Assembly: GCA_040797845.1 (NCBI GenBank)
Contig: JBFNFA010000002.1
Location: 372,001-436,000, forward strand
Reading direction: 5' to 3'
Length of the DNA stretch: 64,000 nt
DNA from: Clostridium_AW sp040797845
GTDB lineage: Bacteria; Bacillota; Clostridia; Clostridiales; Clostridiaceae
The notes beneath the pieces are model-generated. The model worked only from the letters and a program-made list of their open reading frames with translations. It searched no databases and was not told the DNA's origin. The position numbers and the translations under genes were made by a program. Of the stretch, positions 26,423-34,825 are shown piece after piece (positions within the stretch are counted from its first letter, which is position 1; each line of letters starts with the position of its first letter).

Positions 26423-27091
26423 CATAAAATCTAAATAATCACAAGAAGTTAAAATATATTCTATTCCTCCTGAATTTCCTTGAAAAACCTTTTCTTTCGG
26501 AATACCATGCAAGTGTCCATAGACTACTTTTTCTACATTATATTCTTTGAGTATATCAATAAATCCTGACTCTTCTCTTCTATCATAGGTTGGAGGATAA
26601 TGAAGCATAACAATAAATTTATTAAATCCTTCTTTAACCGCTGAATTCAAAGAAAGTCTTAGCCTTATTAATTCTCTTTTGTATATCTTTTCATCATGTT
26701 CTGTAAACTTTTCTCCGCCAGGACATATCCATCCTCTTGTTCCACATATAGCGTATTCTCCATAGGAAAAATGATTGTTTTGGATAAAGTTCATATCCTC
26801 ATATAAATTATTTAATTTACTTATGCCATTCCACCAATAATCATGGTTTCCTTTCACAAATATTTTCTTCCCTGGAAGTTTGTGAATCCACTCTAGATCC
26901 ATAATACTTTCATCTATTTTCATAGACCAAGATATATCTCCAGCTATAAGCACAGTATCATCATCACTTATTGTATTAATCCAATTATGTTTTATTTTTT
27001 CTTCATGTTTAAACCACTTTTCTCCAAATACATCCATAGGCTTTTCAGTAGTAAAAGCCAAATGAAAGTCGGAAATCGCATAAATTGCCAT
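26405..27091 (-). CDS. Metallophosphoesterase
   Basis: This calcineurin-like phosphoesterase (228 aa, usual length) has all five dimetal motifs in order: DFHL (about 8-11), GDISW (about 51-55), GNHDYWW (about 80-86), HYPP (about 164) and GHLHG (about 193-197). It is cytosolic. The family includes nucleases, cyclic nucleotide phosphodiesterases and phosphatases; the substrate cannot be assigned. It starts 4 bp after the stop of the YlqH-like gene, so it may be cotranscribed with the two flagellar-export-like genes. Confidence 0.88.
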   Translation of the reverse strand: MAIYAISDFHLAFTTEKPMDVFGEKWFKHEEKIKHNWINTISDDDTVLIAGDISWSMKIDESIMDLEWIHKLPGKKIFVKGNHDYWWNGISKLNNLYEDMNFIQNNHFSYGEYAICGTRGWICPGGEKFTEHDEKIYKRELIRLRLSLNSAVKEGFNKFIVMLHYPPTYDRREESGFIDILKEYNVEKVVYGHLHGIPKEKVFQGNSGGIEYILTSCDYLDFMPTKIL

Positions 27092-27095
27092 ATAG

Positions 27096-27359
27096 TCACC
27101 CTCTGTCTATCATTTCATCTATATCTACTACGTATGCTATTACTTTAGCTATAGCATCATATAATTCGAAGGGTATTGAATCCCCTACATCCACACTAGT
27201 AAGCAAATTTGCCAACTCTTGATCATAAACTATTGGTATATTTTTTTCTTCAGCCTTTTCAATTATCTTATCTGCAATATATCCCATACCTGTAGCTGTA
27301 ACTATTGGAGCACTATATCCATTTTCATATTTTAAAGCGGCTGCCTTTTTCTTTTTCAT
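27096..27359 (-). CDS. FlhB-C-terminus-like protein (YlqH family)
   Basis: The 87-residue protein resembles the cytoplasmic domain of the flagellar/type III export switch protein FlhB, without its membrane part. Family features are KKKKAAALKYENG at the start, ADKIIEKAEEKNIPIVYDQELANLL in the middle and the end DAIAKVIAYVVDID. The self-cleaving NPTH loop of FlhB is absent; the equivalent place reads VTATG. The pair with the FliK-like gene 27 bp upstream equals ylqG-ylqH of Bacillus, an orphan couple outside the flagellar operon. Its function is unknown. Confidence 0.85.
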   Translation of the reverse strand: MKKKKAAALKYENGYSAPIVTATGMGYIADKIIEKAEEKNIPIVYDQELANLLTSVDVGDSIPFELYDAIAKVIAYVVDIDEMIDRG

Positions 27360-27386
27360 AAATAATCCCCCTAAAATTAAAGAGAA

Positions 27387-28946
27387 TCATACCTTAACAT
27401 TAATGCTTCCTAAATTATTATCAACAAAAAATTCTCTGCAATTTACAATATTAAAATCTTCTTTCTTCTCTTCTACTTTGATGAGTACATTATACCCCAT
27501 TTGTGCTAAGTCATTCAACATTTTATCCTTTCCATTATCTATTACTTTCATCCACTGTGGATAGCACTTAATATCTACATTCATATTGCTATTATTTACA
27601 CATATAAAAGCATCTACAACTCCCATGTTTACAGTTTTTATAGATGTAGCAATTTTTACATTTTTACTATCTATTTTCTTCCCTTTTTTTCTTTCATCTT
27701 TGATTATTAATTTACAATCATAGTTTTCTTTATTTAATTTTAAGGGTATATCCATATAGTAATATTCATTAGACATAGTGTTATATACCTTAAAATTATT
27801 TACATTGTCTTTTATCCAATCTATAACTTTATCATAAGCTTCTACCCTGACTTTGCTCTTTACATCTAAAATAGATTTTAATGTTTCTTTCATTTCTTCT
27901 AGCTTAGAGTTTATTTCATTCTTTACTTCTTTCCAAAGTTCCTCTTTAGGTGTTTTCTTGATAGCTGTTTTATCTAGGAAAATTTCTTTTTCTTTTAATA
28001 AAACATTGTTTTTCTCTTTATCCGCCACAGGGTCATTACTATCTTTAGCTATCTTACCATTATTATTTAAATTTTTATCCTTATTTATATTTTCTTCAAC
28101 GGATTTATCTTTAATAGTTTCTGAATCATTACTCCTATTAATTTCATTTTCTTCTAAAGTTATTTCCTTACTTTTAATTTCACTATTTTTTACCTCGGTA
28201 CTATTTTTCACCTCAGTATTATCTTTCATTTCATTATCTAAATATTTCTCTATATCACTTATAGCTTTATATATAGCTTTATCTCCTTTAAAAACATTCT
28301 TAAATCCTTCAACATTATCTTCTGTAAGGTCTATGTTGTTTTCAAATAGAGTTAACATGTCATCTTCATTTAAAGTTTTCAGTTCATTAAAAACTTCCTT
28401 TAATATATTTGTAACCTTCTCACCTTTTATTGAATTTTTTTCAATCCCTCTGCTTTCTAAATACTTATTTATAAAAGCCTCTTCTTCCTCTGGATTCTCT
28501 AATATCTTATTTCTAAAATCAGCTATAGTTTTTATTTTTGATATATTTTCTTTAGTAAGAGGTATATTATGTTTAGTCATCTTTTCTAGAAGAGGGTATT
28601 CTTCTTTTTCTATAACAATATTATGCTTTAATAGAATATCATCTAAAGAATCTTTATTGGAATTCTCTTCATCTTTCTTAGGATTAACTATAACTAACTT
28701 TATCTTTCCATCTTCATATCCTTCAACTTTAAATTTTAAAAGCCCAGTAGGAGGAAATTCTAAAGGTATGTTTAATTTAGCTGGAAACTGCCATCCGTCT
28801 AATAACCTAAGCATCACTTCATTTTTTAATTCATCTACATTTATTATTCTACCAACTAACATTTCTCCTATTTGAAATGATATTTTATCCTTAATTTTAC
28901 TTGAATTTAAATCATATACTCCATTAACATTCCAAATTCCCGCCAT
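27387..28946 (-). CDS. FliK-like protein (YlqG type)
   Basis: The 519-residue protein has an N-terminal folded part (about 1-95, GEMLVGRIINVDELKNEVML), a long Lys/Glu/Asn-rich low-complexity middle (about 230-340) and a C-terminal domain (about 360-519) with the pattern of the FliK hook-length C-domain (YYMDIPLKLN, NMGVVDAFICVNNSNMNVDI, DLAQMGYNVLIKV). The organisation and the adjacent YlqH gene support a YlqG-like assignment. In flagellar systems FliK contacts FlhB; here both partners exist as small stand-alone versions. Confidence 0.75.
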   Translation of the reverse strand: MAGIWNVNGVYDLNSSKIKDKISFQIGEMLVGRIINVDELKNEVMLRLLDGWQFPAKLNIPLEFPPTGLLKFKVEGYEDGKIKLVIVNPKKDEENSNKDSLDDILLKHNIVIEKEEYPLLEKMTKHNIPLTKENISKIKTIADFRNKILENPEEEEAFINKYLESRGIEKNSIKGEKVTNILKEVFNELKTLNEDDMLTLFENNIDLTEDNVEGFKNVFKGDKAIYKAISDIEKYLDNEMKDNTEVKNSTEVKNSEIKSKEITLEENEINRSNDSETIKDKSVEENINKDKNLNNNGKIAKDSNDPVADKEKNNVLLKEKEIFLDKTAIKKTPKEELWKEVKNEINSKLEEMKETLKSILDVKSKVRVEAYDKVIDWIKDNVNNFKVYNTMSNEYYYMDIPLKLNKENYDCKLIIKDERKKGKKIDSKNVKIATSIKTVNMGVVDAFICVNNSNMNVDIKCYPQWMKVIDNGKDKMLNDLAQMGYNVLIKVEEKKEDFNIVNCREFFVDNNLGSINVKV

Positions 28947-29112
28947 AATTCTCTCCCCCCTTAAATTTTCAGTTTAATTATTATGTTTTCTTACAAATTG
29001 CTAAATAATATTTAATTATTATAATTATCGTGTAAACTCTTTAGAGAGTGAAGAGTTTAAAATGAAAAGTTAAAAGTATACTTATGAATTCTCAGAAAAT
29101 TTATTTAACTAT

Positions 29113-29146
29113 ATTAAAAAAGTTTGCAATTAAAAATGCAAACTCT
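29113..29146 (-). terminator. Terminator of ribU
   Basis: The stem AGTTTGCA / TGCAAACT has a T-run on the minus strand (29114-29120). The bases 29035-29100 beyond it are a degenerate AAGAGTTTAAAATGAAAAGTT-type repeat, and no gene was seen between 28970 and 29190. Confidence 0.78.
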
Positions 29147-29190
29147 TTAATAACTCTCAAATATTATTTTTCTCCCTTTAAATCTAAAAT

Positions 29191-29808
29191 TTAGTTTTTA
29201 GCAAGCTCATTTTCTGCATTTTCCTTATGGAGCATTGGAGATACACTTTTATACATACCTAAAGTTATTATTGATACAAATACTCCTTTTATAAGGTTAA
29301 AAGGCACTATTGTCCAAAGTATAAATGTCCATAAATCTGTTACCATTGGATTTACTTTTGATGCTAATTCAACAGAAGCTTGTATTGGTACATTAAGAAC
29401 CTTTTCATATAAAGGCAATAGTACGTAGTAGTTAACCATTGCTGCAGCTATAGACATAGCTATTGAACCTATTGCTAATGCCAAAATAGCTGATTTTTTT
29501 GTTTTGTTACCTCTATATATAACTCCTGCTGTCCCAACAATTACAGCTCCTACTAAAAAGTTAGCTACTTCGCCAATAAAAGCTGTCTTAGTGGCAAATA
29601 CTCCATGTAATATGTTTTTAATTAATTCAATAATAATTCCTTCTAAAGGACCAAAGGCAAAGGCTCCTATTAAAGCTGGTATATCACTAACATCTATTTT
29701 AAGAAACTCTGGGAAAAATGGTATTGGCAATTCAATGTACATTACTAAAAAAGCTATAACACTCAATAATGTGATTTTTATTGATTTGTTTAATTTTTTA
29801 TTTCTCAT
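29191..29808 (-). CDS. ribU: Riboflavin ECF transporter S component RibU
   Basis: The 205-residue membrane protein has six hydrophobic segments. It is the substrate-binding component of an energy-coupling-factor riboflavin importer; the ATPases and EcfT are shared and lie elsewhere. The features are LPIPFFPEFLKIDVSDIPALIGAFAFGP at the end of the first helix, a RibU/ECF-S hallmark, and KNILHGVFATKTAFIGEVANF. The FMN riboswitch directly upstream independently supports the riboflavin assignment. Confidence 0.93.
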   Translation of the reverse strand: MRNKKLNKSIKITLLSVIAFLVMYIELPIPFFPEFLKIDVSDIPALIGAFAFGPLEGIIIELIKNILHGVFATKTAFIGEVANFLVGAVIVGTAGVIYRGNKTKKSAILALAIGSIAMSIAAAMVNYYVLLPLYEKVLNVPIQASVELASKVNPMVTDLWTFILWTIVPFNLIKGVFVSIITLGMYKSVSPMLHKENAENELAKN

Positions 29809-29837
29809 TTTTATTTTCCTCCTGAATTATATATTTT

Positions 29838-29875
29838 AATAAAAAATAAAACCCTGACAAAAAATTGTCAGGGCG
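29838..29875 (-). terminator. Riboswitch-controlled terminator of ribU
   Basis: GCCCTGACAA / TTGTCAGGGT, with a TTTT-type loop, is followed by TTTTATTTTTT on the minus strand. It lies between the FMN aptamer and ribU and is the expression platform. One arm (GCCCTGAC) resembles the aptamer's 5' closing bases (TTCAGGGC), a likely antiterminator partner. Confidence 0.88.
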
Positions 29876-29898
29876 CAATTAATAACATAATTACATCA

Positions 29899-30012
29899 AT
29901 ACCTTCTTTCATCCAGACTATACTGTCGGCTTCGGAATCTAACCGAATCATGCCTCTCGGCTCGCGGGCTATACCGCCGGTGGGGACTTACACCCCGCCC
30001 TGAAGATAAAAT
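29899..30012 (-). promoter_or_regulatory. FMN riboswitch (RFN element)
   Basis: On the minus strand the aptamer runs from CTTCAGGGCGGGGTGTAAG through CCCACCGGCGGTA, GCCCGCGAGCC, GATTCGGTTAGATTCCGAAG and CCGACAGTATAGTCTGGATG to GAAAGAAGG. These are the conserved RFN core blocks in the right order. FMN binding should cause termination upstream of ribU. Confidence 0.97.
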
Positions 30013-30030
30013 TATTATCTTTTCATTATC

Positions 30031-30059
30031 ATTATAAAACAGTGTTGTTAAAATTTCAA
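30031..30059 (-). promoter_or_regulatory. Promoter of the FMN riboswitch-ribU unit
   Basis: On the minus strand TTGAAA (30059-30054) and TATAAT (30036-30031) are 17 bp apart. Confidence 0.8.
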
Positions 30060-30077
30060 CATAATTTTAATAAAATA

Positions 30078-32237
30078 TTATATTTCCTTCATAGTTAAAG
30101 CTATTCTTTTCCTTTTTAAGTCTACTTCTAATATTTTAACTTCTACAACATCTCCAACCTTTACTACATCTAAAGGATGCTTAACAAATCTGTCAGCTAG
30201 TTGACTTATATGAACTAATCCATCTTGATGTACTCCAATATCTACAAAAGCTCCAAAATCAGCTACATTCCTAACTGTACCTGTTAATATCATTCCTGGT
30301 TGCAACTGAGCTATATCTATTACTCCTGTTTTAAAAATTGGCTTTGGTAATTCCTCTCTAGGATCTCTACCTGGTTTTTTAAGTTCCTTTATTATATCTT
30401 GTAGTGTAGGAATTCCTATATCTAAATCCTCACTTAGTTTATCTATACCTATCTCCTGTACTCTTTCCTCAATATCTTTTAAACTTTTATTTTTTAAATC
30501 TTCAATACTGTATCCAAGAGTACTTAAAAGTTTTTTTGCAGCATTATAGGACTCAGGGTGCACTGATGTATTATCTAAATGCTCATTGCTTTCCATAACT
30601 CTTAAAAATCCTGCACACTGCTCAAAAGCTTTTTCCCCTAATCTTTTAACCTTTAAAAGTTCTTTTCTATTACTAAACTTACCCTTTTCTTCTCTATATG
30701 TTACAATATTTTGAGCTATAGCAGAATTTATTCCCGAAATATAAGACAGCAATGCAGGAGTGGCTATATTTAAATCTACCCCCACTGTATTTACGCAATC
30801 TTCTACTACACCTTTTAAAGACTCATCTAATTTTTTAGGCGTTACATCATGTTGATATTGTCCAACTCCTATGGACTTAGGATCTATTTTTACTAACTCT
30901 GATAATGGATCTTGTAATCTTCGACCTATTGATATAGCTCCTCTAATTGATACATCAATGTCTGGGTATTCCTTGACAGCTAATTCAGAAGCAGAGTAAA
31001 CTGATGCTCCAGCTTCTGATACTATAACATAGAATAGATCCTTGCCTTTTTCTTCTTTTACTTCTCGTATAAGCCTTTCAACAACTTCCTCTGATTCCCT
31101 ACTTGCAGTACCGTTTCCTAGGGATATTACATCTATATTATGTTTATATACTAATTCTTTTAAAACTTTTATAGCTCCATCAACATCTCTCTGAGGCACC
31201 GTTGGATAAATGGTAGCTGTACTCATTAGTTTTCCTGTGTCATCTAGTACTGCTATTTTACATCCCGTTCTAAATCCAGGGTCATATCCTAAAACCACTT
31301 TTCCTTTTATAGGTGCTTGCATAAGGAGAGCATTTAAATTAGCTTTAAATATATCTATAGCTCCTTCTTCTGCCCTGTCTGTAAGTTCGCTTTTTATTTC
31401 TCTTTCTATGGAAGGGTAAATCAACCTCTTTAAAGAGTCCGCTATACTCTTTTCTAAATATGTATCCGTAACTTCATTATCTTTTAATATTTTAGCTTTT
31501 AAATAATCGATAATCTTATCCATATTAACAGTTATTTTTACTGAGAGTATTTTTTCCTTTTCCCCTCTGTTTATAGCTAATATCCTATGAGAAGGTATTG
31601 ATTTTACAGCTTCTGTATAGTTATAATACATTTCATATGGTGTAGGTTCGTTGCTCTCACCCTTTGTTTCTATTACTCCTTCTTTATTAACGTACATTCT
31701 AATCCATTTTCTATATTCAGCGTCATCAGATATTATTTCACTAATTATATCCATAGCTCCCCCTAGAGCTTCTTCATAAGAATTTACTTCTTTTTCCTCA
31801 TTTATGTATTGGGAAGCTTCCTCATTTATGTTTCCTTTAAAATTTCCACTAATTATTATTTGTGCTAAAGGTTCTAATCCTTTTTCAGTTGCAATTGTAG
31901 CTCTTGTTCTCTTTTTAGGCCTATAAGGTCTATATAAGTCCTCCACTTCTGTTATGGTTTCGCTGGTTAATATTTTTCTTTTTAGCTCTTCTGTAAGCTT
32001 TCCTTGCTCTTCTATTATTCTAACTACATCATCTTTTCTACTTTCAAGATTTCTTAAATAAGATAATCTCTCACTTAATTCTCTTAAAGTTACGTCTGTA
32101 AGCCCTCCCGTAGCTTCCTTTCTATATCTAGCGATAAAAGGAATTGTATTTCCTTGATCTAACAATTCTATAACGCTATTTACCTTATTTAAACTTATAT
32201 TTAACTCTTTAGATAATTGTTCTATAATACTTTTCAT
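30078..32237 (-). CDS. tex: Tex-family RNA-binding transcription accessory protein
   Basis: The protein has 719 aa from ATG 32237 (GGAGG upstream; the GTG-type start at 32249 lies before it). The layout is that of Tex: N-terminal helical domain with FIARYRKEATGGL, a YqgF/RNase H-like domain (about 320-450, LGYDPGFRTGCKIAVLDDTG), helix-hairpin-helix motifs (about 500-560, YISGINSAIAQNIVTYREEKG) and a C-terminal S1 domain (about 645-715, GTVRNVADFGAFVDIGVHQDGLVHIS). It is a conserved housekeeping factor linked to transcription and stress tolerance, divergent from the M28 peptidase gene. Confidence 0.95.
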   Translation of the reverse strand: MKSIIEQLSKELNISLNKVNSVIELLDQGNTIPFIARYRKEATGGLTDVTLRELSERLSYLRNLESRKDDVVRIIEEQGKLTEELKRKILTSETITEVEDLYRPYRPKKRTRATIATEKGLEPLAQIIISGNFKGNINEEASQYINEEKEVNSYEEALGGAMDIISEIISDDAEYRKWIRMYVNKEGVIETKGESNEPTPYEMYYNYTEAVKSIPSHRILAINRGEKEKILSVKITVNMDKIIDYLKAKILKDNEVTDTYLEKSIADSLKRLIYPSIEREIKSELTDRAEEGAIDIFKANLNALLMQAPIKGKVVLGYDPGFRTGCKIAVLDDTGKLMSTATIYPTVPQRDVDGAIKVLKELVYKHNIDVISLGNGTASRESEEVVERLIREVKEEKGKDLFYVIVSEAGASVYSASELAVKEYPDIDVSIRGAISIGRRLQDPLSELVKIDPKSIGVGQYQHDVTPKKLDESLKGVVEDCVNTVGVDLNIATPALLSYISGINSAIAQNIVTYREEKGKFSNRKELLKVKRLGEKAFEQCAGFLRVMESNEHLDNTSVHPESYNAAKKLLSTLGYSIEDLKNKSLKDIEERVQEIGIDKLSEDLDIGIPTLQDIIKELKKPGRDPREELPKPIFKTGVIDIAQLQPGMILTGTVRNVADFGAFVDIGVHQDGLVHISQLADRFVKHPLDVVKVGDVVEVKILEVDLKRKRIALTMKEI

Positions 32238-32341
32238 AGCTACCTCCATTAAAACTAATTCAAATTTATTTTACAACAGTTATATATTTTTTTCCAATAT
32301 AATATATTTTATAAGACACTATTTTTTATAAGGAGTTATTT

Positions 32342-33694
32342 ATGCCTAAGAAAATTTCTAGATTTTTAGCTACCCTATTTTTAATTATTTTCTTTTTCTC
32401 ATTTGGAGTATATATGAGAACAGAAAATTTTGATACTAATAATGTTAAAAATGATATACAATACCTTTCATCAGAGGAACTAAAAGGAAGATTAGCAGGC
32501 ACTGTAGAAAATATACAGGTTGCAAACTTTGTAAAAGAAAAATTTGAAAGTAATAATTTACTCCCGTTTAATAATAGTTATTATCATAATTTTACTACTT
32601 ATTATCCCCAAAAACTGAATGATACTCCTTATTTGAGAGTATTAGATGAAAATAATCAAGTAATTAAAGAATTTCAGTATTATAAAGACTATAAAGAAGA
32701 TATGATAAACTTCAAAGTAAATGATATTATTTTTGATAAAAACAATAATGTGTCTTTAAATAAAGAATTCATTGCTGTTGGTACTGATAAAGGTACTGTG
32801 TTTTTATATGTAGCTGAAAATGACAGCATGGAATTTCGAAGTTCATTTTTACCTGAATCTTCAATGGATCTTTATTTGATGATAACAAGTAATACTAAAA
32901 AACAAATTGAAAATTACTTAAAAGACGGATATAAAATCCATTGCTACATTCCTTATGAAATAAATAAAACCACTGTAAGTAATGTGGTAGGACTAATACC
33001 TGGTAAGGACCAAAGTTCTTCGCCTATAGTAGTATCTGCTCATTTTGATCACCTAGGAACGGATTTAGATAACACCTTATATGCTGGTGCCCTTGATAAT
33101 GCCTCTGGTATTGCTTTTATCATGGAAATGAGCAGGTATATATCTTCTCTAGGACAACCAGAAAAAAATATCTTATTTATAGGTTTTAATGCAGAAGAGT
33201 TTGGATGCTTGGGTGCTAGAGAATTTGTTAAAGACTATGGCGATTTATTAAAAGACAGTAAGGTATTTAATTTTGACATGATTGGTACTAATAATCCTGC
33301 ACCATTGTGCATAATGGGTGGAGAAAAAGATTCTGTAAACTCTCCACTTATTAAATCTGCTGCCTCAGCATGTATAAAAGAGAACATATATTTTAATTAT
33401 TTATTTCAAGATTCTAGTGACCATGAAGCTTTTAGAAATGCAAATATAGAGGCAATAACTTTTATTGACAATGATTTAAGTAGAATTCATACTCCAAACG
33501 ACAAACCTGAATTTATAAGTGATAAGTCCATTAATAGATGCTTTAAAGTTGCATCTAAAGAGCTGATTAAACATGCTTTTGCCAATAATCCTCTTATAAT
33601 ATATAATAAAATTATAACGTTAATTTCATTAACATTTTCAATAATCCTATTTAGTTTAGAAAGAATAAAGTGGTCAAAAAATCCCCATATATAA
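32342..33694 (+). CDS. Membrane-anchored M28 family metallopeptidase
   Basis: The 450-residue protein has an N-terminal signal anchor (about 8-26), a protease-associated-like insert (about 60-210), an M28 aminopeptidase catalytic domain and a C-terminal membrane helix (about 428-444). The zinc ligands are all present: SAHFDHLG, AGALDNASG, FNAEEFG with the catalytic Glu, FDMIGTNN and SSDHEAF. The two membrane segments imply an enzyme held at the outer face of the membrane. RBS AAGGAG. It is a single gene sharing a terminator with prfB. Confidence 0.87.
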   Translation: MPKKISRFLATLFLIIFFFSFGVYMRTENFDTNNVKNDIQYLSSEELKGRLAGTVENIQVANFVKEKFESNNLLPFNNSYYHNFTTYYPQKLNDTPYLRVLDENNQVIKEFQYYKDYKEDMINFKVNDIIFDKNNNVSLNKEFIAVGTDKGTVFLYVAENDSMEFRSSFLPESSMDLYLMITSNTKKQIENYLKDGYKIHCYIPYEINKTTVSNVVGLIPGKDQSSSPIVVSAHFDHLGTDLDNTLYAGALDNASGIAFIMEMSRYISSLGQPEKNILFIGFNAEEFGCLGAREFVKDYGDLLKDSKVFNFDMIGTNNPAPLCIMGGEKDSVNSPLIKSAASACIKENIYFNYLFQDSSDHEAFRNANIEAITFIDNDLSRIHTPNDKPEFISDKSINRCFKVASKELIKHAFANNPLIIYNKIITLISLTFSIILFSLERIKWSKNPHI

Positions 33695-33706
33695 TGGGGA
33701 TTTTCC
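33676..33706. terminator. Bidirectional terminator between the M28 gene and prfB
   Basis: AAAATCCCCAT / ATGGGGATTTT with a five-base loop. It overlaps the last codons of the M28 gene and ends just before the prfB stop codon. Confidence 0.85.
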
Positions 33707-33707
33707 T

Positions 33708-34809
33708 TTATATTCCCTTTAAATATTGGTTTATGAATAAGTCTATATCCCCATCCATAACCGCTGTTAAATTACTGGTTTCAGCTCCAGTTCTATGGTC
33801 TTTAACTAAGTTATATGGGTGAAATACATAAGAACGTATTTGACTTCCCCATCCCATATCTTTAAGCTCTCCAGTTAAATCTTCTATTTTTTCCTTATGA
33901 GCTTCTTCTTTTAATTGAACTAATTTCGCTTTAAGCATTTTTAAGGCAGAGTCCCTATTTGAATGCTGGCTTCTTTCATTTTGACATTGAACAACTATAC
34001 CTGTTGGTATATGAGTTATTCTAACAGCAGATTCTGTTTTATTAACATGCTGTCCTCCAGCTCCTCCTGCCCTATAGGTATCTACTTTTAAATCTTCAGG
34101 CCTTATTTCTATATCTTGACCTTCAGTAAGTTCTGGCAATACTTCTAGTGAAGAAAATGAGGTTTGTCTTTTCCCATTAGCATTAAATGGTGAAATCCTT
34201 ACAAGTCTATGAATACCCTTCTCTGCTTTTAGATATCCATATGCAAAATCTCCGCTAACTTTTAAAGTAACACTCTTTATTCCTGCTTCATCTCCTGGAA
34301 GTAAGTCTAATGTCTCTACTTTATACCCTTTCTTATCAGACCATCTAGTATACATTCTTAAAAGCATTTCAGTCCAATCCTGAGCATCTGTACCTCCAAC
34401 CCCTGAGTGAAGAGTTATTATAGCATCATTTCTATCATACTCGCCACTTAAGAGGATTTCAATTCTAAAAGTTTCTATACTCGCTCCTAATTCTTTTACT
34501 TCATTTAGCAGTTCTTTTAGAGAAGAAGAGTCCTCTTCCTCTCTAATTAAATCACAAAGAATCCTTGCATCTTCTACTCTACACTGAAAATCCTTGAATC
34601 TTTCATACCTTGCTTTGAGAAACTTTTCTTCTTGAGTAATTTCTTGAGCTCTTTTCAAATCACTCCAGAAGTCTGCTTCTCCCATTTTATTTTGCAATTC
34701 ATCCATTCTTAACTTAATTTTATCTAAGTCAAAGTGAATCCCCTATTTCTTTAAGGTTTAATTCAAAAGAATTTAATTCATCTATTGTTGAATCTAATTC
34801 TAAAAACAT
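33708..34809 (-). CDS. prfB: Peptide chain release factor 2 with programmed +1 frameshift
   Basis: RF2 terminates translation at UGA and UAA. The gene begins at ATG 34809 and codes 26 residues (MFLELDSTID ...) up to an in-frame TGA (34731-34729). The context is AGGGG-ATTCA-CTTTGAC, the classical frameshift site: an internal Shine-Dalgarno and a slippery CTT before the stop. A +1 shift skipping T34731 continues as DLDKIKLRMDELQ to the end at 33708. The downstream part has the GGQ motif (RAGGAGGQHVNK) and anticodon-like tripeptide region. Low RF2 favours frameshifting, giving autoregulation. It follows secA by 16 bp. Confidence 0.95.
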
Positions 34810-34825
34810 CCGCACTCAACTCCTA

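Noticed and set aside
27853..28875. A 340-codon plus-strand reading frame, Ser/Phe/Leu-rich
   Set aside because: It is the antisense shadow of the Lys/Glu-rich FliK-like gene; low-complexity composition and no start signals.
33708..34729. prfB as a pseudogene because of the in-frame TGA
   Set aside because: The stop is in the standard programmed frameshift context and the downstream frame is intact.
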